From: Desulfurococcales archaeon
GTDB taxonomy: Archaea; Thermoproteota; Thermoprotei_A; Sulfolobales; Acidilobaceae
NCBI GenBank assembly: GCA_015521705.1
Contig: WANR01000050.1
Span: 1-64,000 of the forward strand
Direction: 5' to 3'
Length of the DNA: 64,000 bases
Below are positions 48,685 through 57,810 of this stretch, one piece after another. The translations under genes were made by a program, and so were the position numbers. The notes beneath the pieces are model-generated. The model made no database searches. It worked only from the letters and a program-made list of their open reading frames with translations, and had not been told where the DNA came from. Each line of letters begins with the position of its first letter. The stretch's first letter is position 1.

Positions 48685-50703
48685 CTAGTATTTCTCTATT
48701 ACTATGTTTCCGTACTTATCTATTTTCGCCACGTCCTCCTCGTAAAGGATGGTAGTCGACGTGGCTTCCTCTATTATCGCAGGGCCGCTTATCCTGTTGC
48801 CAGCTAGGAGCTTCTCCCTCTCGTATACTGGAACCTCTATTCGCCCTTTACCTTCATAGAGGGCCTCCCTCCGGCCTTTAAGTGCCTCAACTGGGGGTTC
48901 CTCGGCTCCCTCCTTGATCCTGGGTAGCGGCGGCTTCCTCGTCCTACCTATAACTGCTAATCTATAGTTGACGAGCTCTATCTCGTATTCTGGCAGCTTG
49001 TAGCCATAGGTCTTCTCGTGCTGCTCGTGGAATATCCTTCTAATCGTGTCCACGTCGTAGCTTGATGGTACCAGTATTGTTATGGTGTGCTCCTGGCCCT
49101 GATACCTTAGATCCATGTAACGCACCAGAGCGTATTCTTTGATCCCGATCTTTTCCAGCCTAGAGACTCCCTCGCTAGCCATCTTGGCGTAGACGCTTTC
49201 AGCCTCCTCCACCGTCAGCCTCGATAGGGGGGTCACCTTGGTCTGTACATAGTCGTACCTTATATCGGCTGTCAGCATTCCCCAGGCGGAGAAGTATGCT
49301 GGGTAGACAGGTATTATTATCTTGTTTATCTTCAGCTCCCTAGCTATCATCGATGCAAACAGGGGGCCTGAGCCCCCATAGGCTATCATGGTGAAGTCGC
49401 GCGGGTCATACCCCCTCTCTATACTGACGCTCCTTATGGAAGCAGCCATGGATACTGCGGTGAGCTCGGATAACTTCTCCAGTCCATCATCCATGTCCAT
49501 TCCCAGTCTATCCATGACTCTTCTCAGAGCCCTCTCGGCGAGGTCTGGGCGAAGCTTCATTTTCCCTCCCAGGAAGTAGTCCGGGTTAAGCCTGCCCATA
49601 AGGAGCAGGGCGTCAGTGACTGTGGGCTCTTCTCCGCCGAGGCCGTAGCAGGCGGGCCCAGGCATGGATCCGGCGCTCCGCGGCCCTACCCTGATCCTGC
49701 CCATCTCATCTATCCATATGATGCTATTGCCGGCCACGCCTACCTCTGAGATGTCGAGTGAGGGGACCAGTATTGGCCATCCCCTGACATAGCCGCCCAC
49801 ATGGTATATGGCCTTGAAGCTGGGGAGGCCCTCGTGGACTAGGGAGGACTTTGTAGTGGTGCTACCCCCGTCTATGGTCGCTATATTGCTTATCCCGAGC
49901 TCTTTGGCTAGGGCCATGGATCCGAGGACACCAGCGACGGGGCCCGACTCTATCAGTTTTATTGGGGCCTCCCTGGCGTCGTCGGCCGATATTATGCCGC
50001 TAGCCGATTGTAGTAGTAGGAGCTTCTCCCTGAAGAACTCCTGTAGCCTATCTATGTAGCTCACGGTTCTCGGGGCCACGTAGGCGTTAAGGACCGTTGT
50101 GATGCTTCTCTCGTATTCCCTGTACTCTCTAGTTATCCTGTTGGACACGGATATGTATGCCTGGGGAAGGACTTCTCTCAGGATCTTAGCCGTCGCCTCC
50201 TCGTGGCTGGGGTTCGCATACGAGTGTATATATGTCACGGCCACTGCCTCTATATTCTCCTCTTTGAGTATAGAAGCTATCTTTCTGACCTCGTCAATGT
50301 TTATGGGTTTTACCACGCTACCATCGCTCCTAACCCTCTCTGTCACCTCGAATCTAAGCTTTCGGGGGACCACGGGGTCGGGTTTTTTATAGTGGAGATT
50401 GTACATGTCTGGCCTATTGGTACGGGCTATCTCCACCACGTCCCTGAAGCCCCTTGTTGTTAACAGTGCAGTCTTGGCCCCCTTTCTCTCGACAATAGTG
50501 TTTATGACAATGGTAGTTCCATGAATCACTGCCTGGACGTCTTCCAGGCCTATCCCGGCTTCTTTAAATGCCTTAACAACGCCCTCGCCTATGTCTGGGT
50601 ACGTCGTCAGGACCTTGGACTGCCTAGTCTCTCCAGTGGCCGTATTATACGCTATGAGGTCCGTGAACGAGCCTCCAATATCAATGCCTACGAGCCACTT
50701 CAA
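48685..50703 (-). CDS. hyuA: HyuA-type hydantoinase/oxoprolinase subunit
   Basis: A 672-residue ATP-dependent hydantoinase/5-oxoprolinase subunit A. The N-terminal ATP-binding part has WLVGIDIGGSFTDLIAYN, AVIHGTTIVINTIVERKGAK and GFRDVVEIARTNRPDMYNLH. The middle has NIATIDGGSTTTKSSLVHEG and VGPRSAGSMPGPACYGLGG. The C-terminal beta part ends with GPAIIEEATSTT. With HyuB it hydrolyses hydantoin- or 5-oxoproline-type rings using ATP. TTG is the likely start. HyuA and HyuB genes are divergent here rather than in tandem. The adjacent Opp system suggests imported peptides or their cyclic derivatives. The exact ring substrate cannot be told. Confidence 0.9.
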   Translation of the reverse strand: MKWLVGIDIGGSFTDLIAYNTATGETRQSKVLTTYPDIGEGVVKAFKEAGIGLEDVQAVIHGTTIVINTIVERKGAKTALLTTRGFRDVVEIARTNRPDMYNLHYKKPDPVVPRKLRFEVTERVRSDGSVVKPINIDEVRKIASILKEENIEAVAVTYIHSYANPSHEEATAKILREVLPQAYISVSNRITREYREYERSITTVLNAYVAPRTVSYIDRLQEFFREKLLLLQSASGIISADDAREAPIKLIESGPVAGVLGSMALAKELGISNIATIDGGSTTTKSSLVHEGLPSFKAIYHVGGYVRGWPILVPSLDISEVGVAGNSIIWIDEMGRIRVGPRSAGSMPGPACYGLGGEEPTVTDALLLMGRLNPDYFLGGKMKLRPDLAERALRRVMDRLGMDMDDGLEKLSELTAVSMAASIRSVSIERGYDPRDFTMIAYGGSGPLFASMIARELKINKIIIPVYPAYFSAWGMLTADIRYDYVQTKVTPLSRLTVEEAESVYAKMASEGVSRLEKIGIKEYALVRYMDLRYQGQEHTITILVPSSYDVDTIRRIFHEQHEKTYGYKLPEYEIELVNYRLAVIGRTRKPPLPRIKEGAEEPPVEALKGRREALYEGKGRIEVPVYEREKLLAGNRISGPAIIEEATSTTILYEEDVAKIDKYGNIVIEKY

Positions 50704-50770
50704 TTAGAACACCTTTATAGTGCCCTACAATAGTGATAAGATACGTTGAAGCTGGTTTAAAAGCTTTAAT

Positions 50771-50802
50771 GAGGGGCCCGAGACGCCTACAGGCCCCTCG
50801 GG
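50771..50802. promoter_or_regulatory. overlapping inverted repeats between hyuA and hyuB
   Basis: GAGGGGCC (50771-50778) pairs with GGCCCCTC (50792-50799). The alternative pair CCCGAG (50777-50782) with CTCGGG (50797-50802) overlaps both arms, so the two stems exclude each other. Six T bases follow at 50813-50818. It may be a protein-binding site or a terminator-like hairpin in the shared 169-bp promoter region. Confidence 0.45.
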
Positions 50803-50872
50803 AGGGAAACGCTTTTTTACACAGTAGCTCCAACTATTATTGTATAAATGTCAGCATTTAAGGGATGGGATC

Positions 50873-52795
50873 ATGGGTAGAAGTGTCGATCCCATAACTG
50901 TCGAGATAATAAGGAAGTCGCTCCTAGCCATAGCCGATGAAATGAAGATAACGCTCACAAGGTCCTCGCACAACCCGATAATCTACGAGGTCCTGGACTT
51001 TTCTGTGGGACTCTTCGACGCGAAGGCCCAGACACTGGCCCAAGCTCCGGGGCTGCCTATATTCATCGCTAACCTGGGGGCCGCGATAGAGGATGGCTTA
51101 GAGGTTATCGGCGAGGAGAACTTCGAGGACGGCGACGTAGTGATAACGAATGACCCCTACACTACTGGCACCCACCTGCCCGACATAACGATCTACGCCC
51201 CCATAATCCATAACGGGAGGCTCGTGGGCTTCGCAGGGTCCAGGGCCCACTGGGTTGACGTCGGGGGCAGGGCTCCTGGAGGATGGTTCACTGACACGAG
51301 CGAGGTTTACCAGGAGGGTATAAGGTTTAGGTCGGTGAAGCTGGTGGAGAGGGGCAAGTTCAACGATGGCGTAGTGAGGATCATAACACACAACGTCAGG
51401 TACCCCCAGTCGATATACGGTGACATGAGGGCCCAGGTGGCCGCCATAAATACTGGAGTCAGGAGGGTCAAACAGCTCATAGAGAAATACGGGCTTGACA
51501 CGTACCTGGAGGCTATAGACCTGATGATGAAGCAGACCGAGGAGTATGTCAGGGGAGAGATCAGGAAAATGGAGGAGGCCGAGATAGAGGAGACCGGATA
51601 CCTCGAGAGGATTTCGTCGGAGGAGCCGATAAGGCTGGCTGCAAAGATAAGGGTAGACCCCGAGAAGGGAGAGGTTACCGTAGACCTGTCTGACACATCG
51701 GACCAGATACCCGAGCCCCTTAACTGTGGAAGCGCCGCTGCAGTATCCGCTGTGAGAGTGGCGTTTAGAGCTGTTGTCAGGCCCGACCTGCCCACGGACG
51801 AGGGTGCCTACAGGCCCTTAAAGATAGTACTCCCGCCGGGTAAAGTGATAAGTGCCCAGCCCCCTGCACCCGTATCCCTCTACGGCCTCCCCCTGATGAC
51901 TCTGATAGACATAATAGTTAGGGGGTTCACCAAGGTTAAGCCAGAGACCACTATAGCTGGCATGTACGACGACGTAGACGCCACCTTTATTTGGTCAATT
52001 GACCCGAGAACCAAAGCGCCGTACATACACATAGAGCCCCAGGCCGGGGGGTGGGGGGCCAAGCCCCACGAGGACGGGGAGAACGCTCTCATAGCCATAG
52101 CAGACGGGGACACCTACAATGTTCCTGTCGAGGTGGTAGAGAATAGGTATCCATTACTGCTGGAACAGTACAACCTAGTGGGCAATAGTGGTGGGCCAGG
52201 CAAGAACAGAGGAGGCCTGGGACTGGTCAGGGTATACTACCTAGACCACGAGGTCCACACAACTTTCACGTTCTTCAGGCACAAGTACCCGGCTTGGGGC
52301 GTCTTCGGAGGCTTCCCAGCAGGAGCCGTAAACACAGTGGTCCTACTAGAGCCCGAGGGGACACTCAAGAGCATGCAGATGGCTACGAGCCTCAAGCTGA
52401 GGCCTGGGACTAGAATGGTGCTTATAACGGGTGGGGGAGGAGGCTGGGGGGATCCCATAGAAAGGCCCATAGAAAAGGTTGAGGAGGACCTCCGCAACGG
52501 CTACATAGACGAGGATCAGGCGAGAACCGTCTACGGCGTTGTGGTCAAAAATGGTAGAGTTGACCTAGAGGAGACTGTAAGGCTGAGGGAGAAGATGAAG
52601 AAGGAGGGAAGGAGAACGCCCCAGTATTGTCCCCATGATAAAAGATGGATAGACCCTGTAACGAGTGTAAAGCCTTCCTTGGTAGAAGAGGGCGGCGGCA
52701 AGCTAGTCGAGGTAGAGTTTAGCTATAGGTGTCCTCTCTGTAACGCTACACTCTGGACTAATAGGGTAAGAATAGATGTGCCAGGGGTCTTTTAG
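50873..52795 (+). CDS. hyuB: HyuB-type hydantoinase/oxoprolinase subunit
   Basis: A 640-residue hydantoinase B/oxoprolinase subunit. The N-terminus SVDPITVEIIRKSLLAIADE, the block GDVVITNDPYTTGTHLPDI near residue 88, GFAGSRAHWVDVGG with a conserved His, and the late GGGGGWGDPIERPIEKVEED are all diagnostic. A C-terminal zinc-ribbon-like tail (PQYCPHDKRWIDP, YRCPLCNATLW) with Cys pairs follows. I chose the ATG at 50873, which has GGGATGG upstream. A TGTATAAATG promoter lies about 25-30 bp before. It forms the partner of HyuA encoded divergently. The terminal Cys residues could bind metal, a point seen in some archaeal members. Confidence 0.92.
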   Translation: MGRSVDPITVEIIRKSLLAIADEMKITLTRSSHNPIIYEVLDFSVGLFDAKAQTLAQAPGLPIFIANLGAAIEDGLEVIGEENFEDGDVVITNDPYTTGTHLPDITIYAPIIHNGRLVGFAGSRAHWVDVGGRAPGGWFTDTSEVYQEGIRFRSVKLVERGKFNDGVVRIITHNVRYPQSIYGDMRAQVAAINTGVRRVKQLIEKYGLDTYLEAIDLMMKQTEEYVRGEIRKMEEAEIEETGYLERISSEEPIRLAAKIRVDPEKGEVTVDLSDTSDQIPEPLNCGSAAAVSAVRVAFRAVVRPDLPTDEGAYRPLKIVLPPGKVISAQPPAPVSLYGLPLMTLIDIIVRGFTKVKPETTIAGMYDDVDATFIWSIDPRTKAPYIHIEPQAGGWGAKPHEDGENALIAIADGDTYNVPVEVVENRYPLLLEQYNLVGNSGGPGKNRGGLGLVRVYYLDHEVHTTFTFFRHKYPAWGVFGGFPAGAVNTVVLLEPEGTLKSMQMATSLKLRPGTRMVLITGGGGGWGDPIERPIEKVEEDLRNGYIDEDQARTVYGVVVKNGRVDLEETVRLREKMKKEGRRTPQYCPHDKRWIDPVTSVKPSLVEEGGGKLVEVEFSYRCPLCNATLWTNRVRIDVPGVF

Positions 52796-52797
52796 TT

Positions 52798-52828
52798 GCT
52801 AAACACTCTACTATTAAAAATTTTTAGC
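52798..52828 (+). terminator. terminator-like inverted repeat after hyuB
   Basis: GCTAAA (52798-52803) pairs with TTTAGC (52823-52828), the second arm lying in an A5T5 stretch just after the hyuB stop. A T-run on either strand suits archaeal termination. Confidence 0.4.
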
Positions 52829-52965
52829 ACAGCGTCATAGCCTGTTGAGTATGCACGGGCAACACCCTTCGTGCTCAGCTGCAAGGAGTTCTAGAAGCCG
52901 CTAGGCCCTCATGTTCAATTCACATTAACGAGTTCTCCTTAATTTTTTTAAACCCGAAAAGACAC

Positions 52966-52977
52966 ATATATTTATAA
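52966..52977 (+). promoter_or_regulatory. TATA box of oppA
   Basis: The stretch ATATATTTATAA lies about 25-36 bp before the ATG at 53002, so the transcript is probably leaderless or has a very short leader. Confidence 0.6.
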
Positions 52978-53001
52978 TCGCTTTACCCGGGTGACCTGTA
53001 T

Positions 53002-54783
53002 ATGGTAAACAGGATATTAGTGGGGGGAGTAATCCTAGTAATCCTGGTAGTAGCTATAGCCGCCATAATGGCTACCAGACAGCCAGCACCCCCACCAGAG
53101 GAGGAGACACCAACAACCAGTCCCACCCAAACCGAGACAACACCCGCACAGACAACTCCGGCTGAGACAACACCAGCGACAGAAAAGCCCCCAGAAGCTA
53201 AAAGAGTCCTTAGAGTAGGCTTTGCGTGGCCAACATACATAGACCCGGCTGTAGGCTCCGATTTCTCGAGCACCCACGCCATTTCAAACCTCTACGACCC
53301 CCTAGTATACCCGACCCCTGAGGGAGGAGTGATGCCCTGGGTAGCTGAGAGCTGGGAGGTAAGCGAAGACGGCAGGGTCTGGACCTTCAAGATTAGAGAG
53401 GGGATCAAGTTCCACAGTGGGAGAGAGCTAACTGCAGAAGATGTAGCCTTCAGCTTGAAGAGAATGCTGACAATAGGAGAGGGCTTCTCCTACCTCTGGG
53501 CCCCCTACATAGACCCCGACACGGGCATCAAGGTTATAGACGAGTATACCGTACAGTTCATACTAAACAAGCCCTTCGGGCCCTTCCTCATAACCCTCGT
53601 AAGACTCTACATAGTAGACCAGGAAGAGGTCATGGCAAACATTAAGACCCCAGGGCCGTACGGCGAGTACGGCGACTTCGCTAAGGAATGGCTACTAACA
53701 AACGACGCTGGCTCGGGACCCTACAAGGTGAAGGAGGTCAAGCTAGAGGAGTTCATCAGGATGGAGAAGTTCGAGGATTACTGGGCATGGAAAATGGGGG
53801 TGATACCGCCAAACCCTGAGGCACCCGACGAAATAGTATTCCTGGCACTAGCCGTACCCCCAACCGAGAGAACCCTGCTACTAAACAGGGAGCTAGAAAT
53901 ATCATCACAGTGGCTGCCCGAGGAGGTTTTGGACGCCCTGGCAAAGGAGGAGGGCATCTCTATAGCCCAGGTGGCTAGCGGCACTGGCTTCTACCTTATG
54001 CTTAACACTAAGAAGCCGCCGCTGGACGACGTCTACGTTAGGAGGGCCCTCTCATACGCCTTCGACTACGATACCGTGATAAAGCAGATCTACAAGGGAA
54101 TGCCAAGAATGTACGGGCCAGTGCCACCCTCTGTACCTGGCTACTGCGAGGTCGAGGGGTACGAGTTCAACCCGGAGAAGGCTAAAGAGGAGCTGAGCAA
54201 GTCCAAGTACTACCCGGACATAGTCAACAACCCCGAAAAATACGTTATAGAATACCACTGGGTCGCCGAGGTTCCTGCAGAGGAGAAGGTGGCCCTGCTC
54301 TTCGCTAAGAACGTTAAGGAGGTCCTGGGCCTAGAGGTCAAGGTGGTCAAAATACCGTGGCTAAAGGCTGTAGAGGAGATGGCGAAGCAGGAGACAAGCC
54401 CCCACATAATATCGATATTCGTGGCGCCCCACTACCCTGAGGCCGGATCCCTGCTAGAATCAAGGTACCACTCCAAGTCTGCAGCCTCATGGGAGCAGAA
54501 CGAGTGGCTACTCAACGAGACTATCGACCAGATGATAGAAGACGCGCTTTCGACTCTAGACAAAGATGAGAGGTTCGCCAAGTACTGCGACATACAGAAA
54601 CTGGTAGTTAAGGAGGCGTATTCCCTCTTCCTCTTCGAGCTCATATCAAAGTTCGCCTACCAATCCACCTATGTCTACTGGCCAGCCGCCGAGGGCAAGG
54701 CACCCATAGTCATGGGCTACCAGATAGACGGCAGGTTCATCAAGGTATTCCCAGAGAAGCGTCAGGAGCTCCTAGGAGAGTGA
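53002..54783 (+). CDS. oppA: peptide ABC transporter substrate-binding protein
   Basis: A 593-residue solute-binding protein of the Opp/Dpp (SBP_bac_5) family. A signal-anchor helix (GGVILVILVVAIAAIMA) is followed by a Pro/Thr/Glu-rich linker of about 40 residues, a likely O-glycosylated stalk as in other crenarchaeal binding proteins. The binding domain has RVLRVGFAWPTYIDPAVGSD, WTFKIREGIKFHSGRELTAE and AEDVAFSLKRM. It captures peptides or related solutes outside the membrane. It is the first gene of the opp operon, downstream of a strong TATA box. A stem-loop separates it from oppB. The natural substrate may be a cyclic or modified peptide, given the adjacent hyu genes. Confidence 0.93.
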   Translation: MVNRILVGGVILVILVVAIAAIMATRQPAPPPEEETPTTSPTQTETTPAQTTPAETTPATEKPPEAKRVLRVGFAWPTYIDPAVGSDFSSTHAISNLYDPLVYPTPEGGVMPWVAESWEVSEDGRVWTFKIREGIKFHSGRELTAEDVAFSLKRMLTIGEGFSYLWAPYIDPDTGIKVIDEYTVQFILNKPFGPFLITLVRLYIVDQEEVMANIKTPGPYGEYGDFAKEWLLTNDAGSGPYKVKEVKLEEFIRMEKFEDYWAWKMGVIPPNPEAPDEIVFLALAVPPTERTLLLNRELEISSQWLPEEVLDALAKEEGISIAQVASGTGFYLMLNTKKPPLDDVYVRRALSYAFDYDTVIKQIYKGMPRMYGPVPPSVPGYCEVEGYEFNPEKAKEELSKSKYYPDIVNNPEKYVIEYHWVAEVPAEEKVALLFAKNVKEVLGLEVKVVKIPWLKAVEEMAKQETSPHIISIFVAPHYPEAGSLLESRYHSKSAASWEQNEWLLNETIDQMIEDALSTLDKDERFAKYCDIQKLVVKEAYSLFLFELISKFAYQSTYVYWPAAEGKAPIVMGYQIDGRFIKVFPEKRQELLGE

Positions 54784-54822
54784 TCCTGGAAAAACCCACA
54801 CAGAGTTTTATTTTTAAATTCC

Positions 54823-54848
54823 GAAACACGCTATTTTCATAGTGTTTC
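54823..54848 (+). terminator. stem-loop between oppA and oppB
   Basis: GAAACAC (54823-54829) pairs with GTGTTTC (54842-54848) around a 12-base loop, preceded by a T-rich stretch (GAGTTTTATTTTT). It could be a partial terminator or an RNA stabiliser that raises oppA expression above the permease genes. Confidence 0.45.
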
Positions 54849-54905
54849 CCCCTACCAAGCTAGCTCTAATTAAGTAAGGCCTGGCAATGGGCGGTGTGAA
54901 GCCGG

Positions 54906-55925
54906 GTGAGGATGGCCCAGTATATACTAAGGAGGGTAGTGTTCGCAGTATTCACGCTCTTCGGGCTATCAGTGATCATCTTTGTAATGGCCAGGGTACT
55001 ACCTGGGGATCCCGCTAGGATGGCCGCGGGCCCCAGGGCTCCTGAATGGGTGGTAGAACAGATAAGGGAGCAGCTCAACCTAGACAAGCCCCTCCACGTA
55101 CAGTACTTTCTCTGGCTCCGCGACGTTTTCAACGGGGATCTAGGGTATTCTATCTTCACTAAGAGGAGCGTCACGCAAGACGTTATAGAATACCTGCCTG
55201 CCTCCCTGGAGTTGATAGCAGTAGCCGCTGTTTTCCAGATCCTAGGAGCCTTCGCCCTGGGAGTACTAGCCGGGATGTACGCTTACAGATGGGTCGATAA
55301 CGCTATAAGGCTATTCGCCTACATAGGTATATCCATCCCAGCCTTCGGCTGGGCCGTGATCTTCCAGCTAGTGTTCGCCTGGAAGCTGGATCTCTTTCCC
55401 GTTCAAGGCATGCTTTCCGTGGAGGCGCCCGAGAGGATAACGGGCTTCGTCACCATAGACTCTCTCATAACTGGCAGGTTCGACGCCTTCACCGACTTCC
55501 TGAAGCACGCAGTGCTGCCAGCCATGGCCCTGGCAATAGGCCCGATGGCCCAAGAGGCCAGGCTTATACGATCTGGTATGATCGATAACAGGTACAAGGA
55601 CTACATCCTCCTCATGGAATCCCACGGGGTCCCTAAAAGGAAGCTCATGTTCAAGTATCTGCTAAAGCCTTCGGCAATACCAGCCGTGACAGTTATGGGC
55701 ATGGACATAGCGTCGCTCTTGGGCAACGCCTTTCTCGTGGAGATCGTGTTCAACTGGCCGGGATTCTCCAGGTACGCTATAAGCGTTATGCTGAACAAGG
55801 ACCTAAACGCCATAGTAGCGGTTGTCATGGTTATCGGCGTCATATTCATCATAGCTAACATCATCGTCGACATCATAGCAGCATACCTAGACCCGAGGAT
55901 ACGGTACGTGGAGCGGGGTGAGTGA
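54906..55925 (+). CDS. oppB: peptide ABC transporter permease
   Basis: A 339-residue permease with the DppB/OppB N-terminal signature RRVVFAVFTLFGLSVIIFVM and VLPGDPARMAAG. Six membrane helices follow, and the EAA loop for ATPase contact reads KDYILLMESHGVPKRKLMFK. It forms half of the membrane channel for peptides. Start is GTG 54906; the ATG two codons later is possible. Its stop overlaps the oppC start as GTGA. The length and helix count are normal for OppB. It lies 122 bp after oppA, with the stem-loop at 54823-54848 between them. Confidence 0.92.
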   Translation: MRMAQYILRRVVFAVFTLFGLSVIIFVMARVLPGDPARMAAGPRAPEWVVEQIREQLNLDKPLHVQYFLWLRDVFNGDLGYSIFTKRSVTQDVIEYLPASLELIAVAAVFQILGAFALGVLAGMYAYRWVDNAIRLFAYIGISIPAFGWAVIFQLVFAWKLDLFPVQGMLSVEAPERITGFVTIDSLITGRFDAFTDFLKHAVLPAMALAIGPMAQEARLIRSGMIDNRYKDYILLMESHGVPKRKLMFKYLLKPSAIPAVTVMGMDIASLLGNAFLVEIVFNWPGFSRYAISVMLNKDLNAIVAVVMVIGVIFIIANIIVDIIAAYLDPRIRYVERGE

Positions 55926-56809
55926 ACCCCATGGCGATAGCTGGTAGGGTCACACGGCGCCAACTCGTCATGGAATCCCTTAGGAGGTACTGGTTCAAGT
56001 TCTCCAGGAGCAAGCTCTCCGTGGTAGGCCTGGCAATATCGCTCTCCACAATAGTCATAGCAGTCTTCGCCGAGTACCTGGCCCCCTACCCCGAGCACGC
56101 AGGTTTCTATATCAGCTTCGAGGACGCCCTCCAACCCCCCTCCTGGGAGCACCCCTTCGGCACCGACGAGTACGGCAGGGATGTTTTCAGCAGGGTTCTC
56201 TTCGGGTTCAGGTTCTCGCTCAAACTGGCCGGCGTGGTTCTCTCTATAGTGATCCCGGTGGGGGTCCTGCTGGGCCTTGTGGCTGGATACTATAGGGGCA
56301 GAATACTGGACATGGCTATCATGCGTGTCGCCGACATATTCATAGCAGTCCCCCCTCTAGTACTAGCCCTGGCGATTACAAGCCTGCTCGGGCCCAGCCT
56401 TGTGAACGCGATGATAGCCGTGACCCTCATGTGGTGGCCCTGGTACACCAGGCTCACCTACAACGTTGTTTCATCCGTGAGGAACGAGCCCTTCGTGATA
56501 GCAGCGGAGCTAGCCGGGGCTAAGCCTTTGAGGGTCATGTTCCGCGAGATCCTCCCAGTAATAGTCGGCCCTATCCTGACAAAGGCCACCCTAGATGTTG
56601 GGTGGGTAATACTGATAGGGGCTGCGCTCAGCTTCGTAGGGCTCGGAGCGCAGCCGCCTACGCCAGACCTGGGCACGATGGTCGCCGAGGGGATAAAGTA
56701 CATGCCAGAGTACTGGTGGATCAGCATATTCCCGGCCCTGGCAATAGCATACATCATACTAGGCTTCAACCTGCTTGGAGACGGTGTCAGAGACATGTTC
56801 ACAGAATAA
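55922..56809 (+). CDS. oppC: peptide ABC transporter permease
   Basis: A 295-residue permease with six membrane helices. The DppC/OppC features are WFKFSRSKLSVVGLAISLST at the N-terminus, HPFGTDEYGRDVFSRVLFGF near residue 78, and the EAA loop IAAELAGAKPLRVMFREILP near residue 190. It pairs with OppB in the inner membrane. The start GTG overlaps the oppB stop (GTGA); an ATG three codons later is the alternative. It is followed after 13 bp by oppD. No oddities are visible, and the long loop after helix 1 is as usual for OppC. Confidence 0.92.
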   Translation: MNPMAIAGRVTRRQLVMESLRRYWFKFSRSKLSVVGLAISLSTIVIAVFAEYLAPYPEHAGFYISFEDALQPPSWEHPFGTDEYGRDVFSRVLFGFRFSLKLAGVVLSIVIPVGVLLGLVAGYYRGRILDMAIMRVADIFIAVPPLVLALAITSLLGPSLVNAMIAVTLMWWPWYTRLTYNVVSSVRNEPFVIAAELAGAKPLRVMFREILPVIVGPILTKATLDVGWVILIGAALSFVGLGAQPPTPDLGTMVAEGIKYMPEYWWISIFPALAIAYIILGFNLLGDGVRDMFTE

Positions 56810-56822
56810 GGGGGTGCACTGA

Positions 56823-57809
56823 GTGGCTGGAGAAAAGAAAGAGGCCCTGCTTGAGATCAGAGACCTAAAAGTCAACTACAAGGTTTACAAGGGCACACTG
56901 AAGGTTCTAAATGGGGTAGAGCTCAGGGTAGGTAAGGGCGAGAGAATAGGGCTAGTAGGTGAGTCGGGCAGCGGCAAGACGACCACGCTAAAATCGATCC
57001 TACGCATACTCCCCTACAACGCTAGCATAGAAGACGGGAGGATACTCTACAAGGGGATAGACCTGCTAAGGGCCGATGAGAGGGTATTGAACGAGGTTAG
57101 GAGAAGAGAGATCGCCATGATCTTCCAGGACCCGATGGCGGCTCTTAACCCCGTCTTTAAAGTTAGGGACCAACTGTACGACATCATCAAGGAGTCTGCG
57201 CGCGGGAAGCTGGCAAAGGAGGAGATAGAGGAGATAGCTTACAGGCTGCTGAAAGAGGTGAGACTCCCCGACGTTGAAAGGGTTATGGATAGCTACCCCT
57301 TCCAGCTGAGTGGCGGCATGAGGCAAAGAGTGGTTATAGCCATGGCGCTGGCATCGGCTAGGGAGCTCCTGCTGGCAGATGAGCCCACGACAAACCTTGA
57401 TGTCACTATACAGGACCAGATACTGAGGCTGCTCGCGGATCTAACCATGAAGAGGAACCTGTCAGTGATCCTCGTTTCACACGCTCTAGGGATGGTTAGG
57501 AAGATGACCGACAGGACCTACGTCATGTATGCGGGCGACATAGTAGAGGAGGGCGACTCGGGCGAGATTTTCGAGAACCCGCTACACCCCTACACTCAGC
57601 TACTCGTAGAGACTGCTCCCAAGCTAACGGGTAACTGGAACCCTAGGGGCGTTCCAGGGAGGATACCGGACTACTTGAACCCGCCGCCAGGATGCAGGTT
57701 CCACACACGGTGCCCCTTCGCGGAGCAGATATGCAGGGAGAAGAAGCCGCCCATGATAGCTGTTGAAGGAGGCAAGAGGGTGAGGTGCTGGCTTTACTAT
57801 AAGAGGTGA
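56823..57809 (+). CDS. oppD: peptide ABC transporter ATPase
   Basis: A 328-residue ABC ATPase. Walker A is GESGSGKTTTL near residue 41, the Q-loop is AMIFQDPMAALNPVF, the signature is FQLSGGMRQRVVIAMALA near 160, Walker B is LLLADEPTTNLDVT, and the switch His is in VSHALG. The C-terminal oligopeptide-transport motif NPPPGCRFHTRCPFA with three Cys continues to RCW. A second motif Cys lies in EQICRE. It energises the OppBC channel with OppF. A 45-base stretch (57676-57720) is identical to oppF. GTG is the start and the gene ends a single base before the oppF start codon. Confidence 0.93.
   Translation: MAGEKKEALLEIRDLKVNYKVYKGTLKVLNGVELRVGKGERIGLVGESGSGKTTTLKSILRILPYNASIEDGRILYKGIDLLRADERVLNEVRRREIAMIFQDPMAALNPVFKVRDQLYDIIKESARGKLAKEEIEEIAYRLLKEVRLPDVERVMDSYPFQLSGGMRQRVVIAMALASARELLLADEPTTNLDVTIQDQILRLLADLTMKRNLSVILVSHALGMVRKMTDRTYVMYAGDIVEEGDSGEIFENPLHPYTQLLVETAPKLTGNWNPRGVPGRIPDYLNPPPGCRFHTRCPFAEQICREKKPPMIAVEGGKRVRCWLYYKR
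57676..57720. repeat. 45-base identity with oppF, copy in oppD
   Basis: By eye, 57676-57720 is identical to 58655-58699. It covers the conserved NPPPGCRFHTRCPF motif including synonymous positions, while the flanks diverge at once, which hints at gene conversion between the two ATPase genes. Confidence 0.8.
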
Positions 57810-57810
57810 T

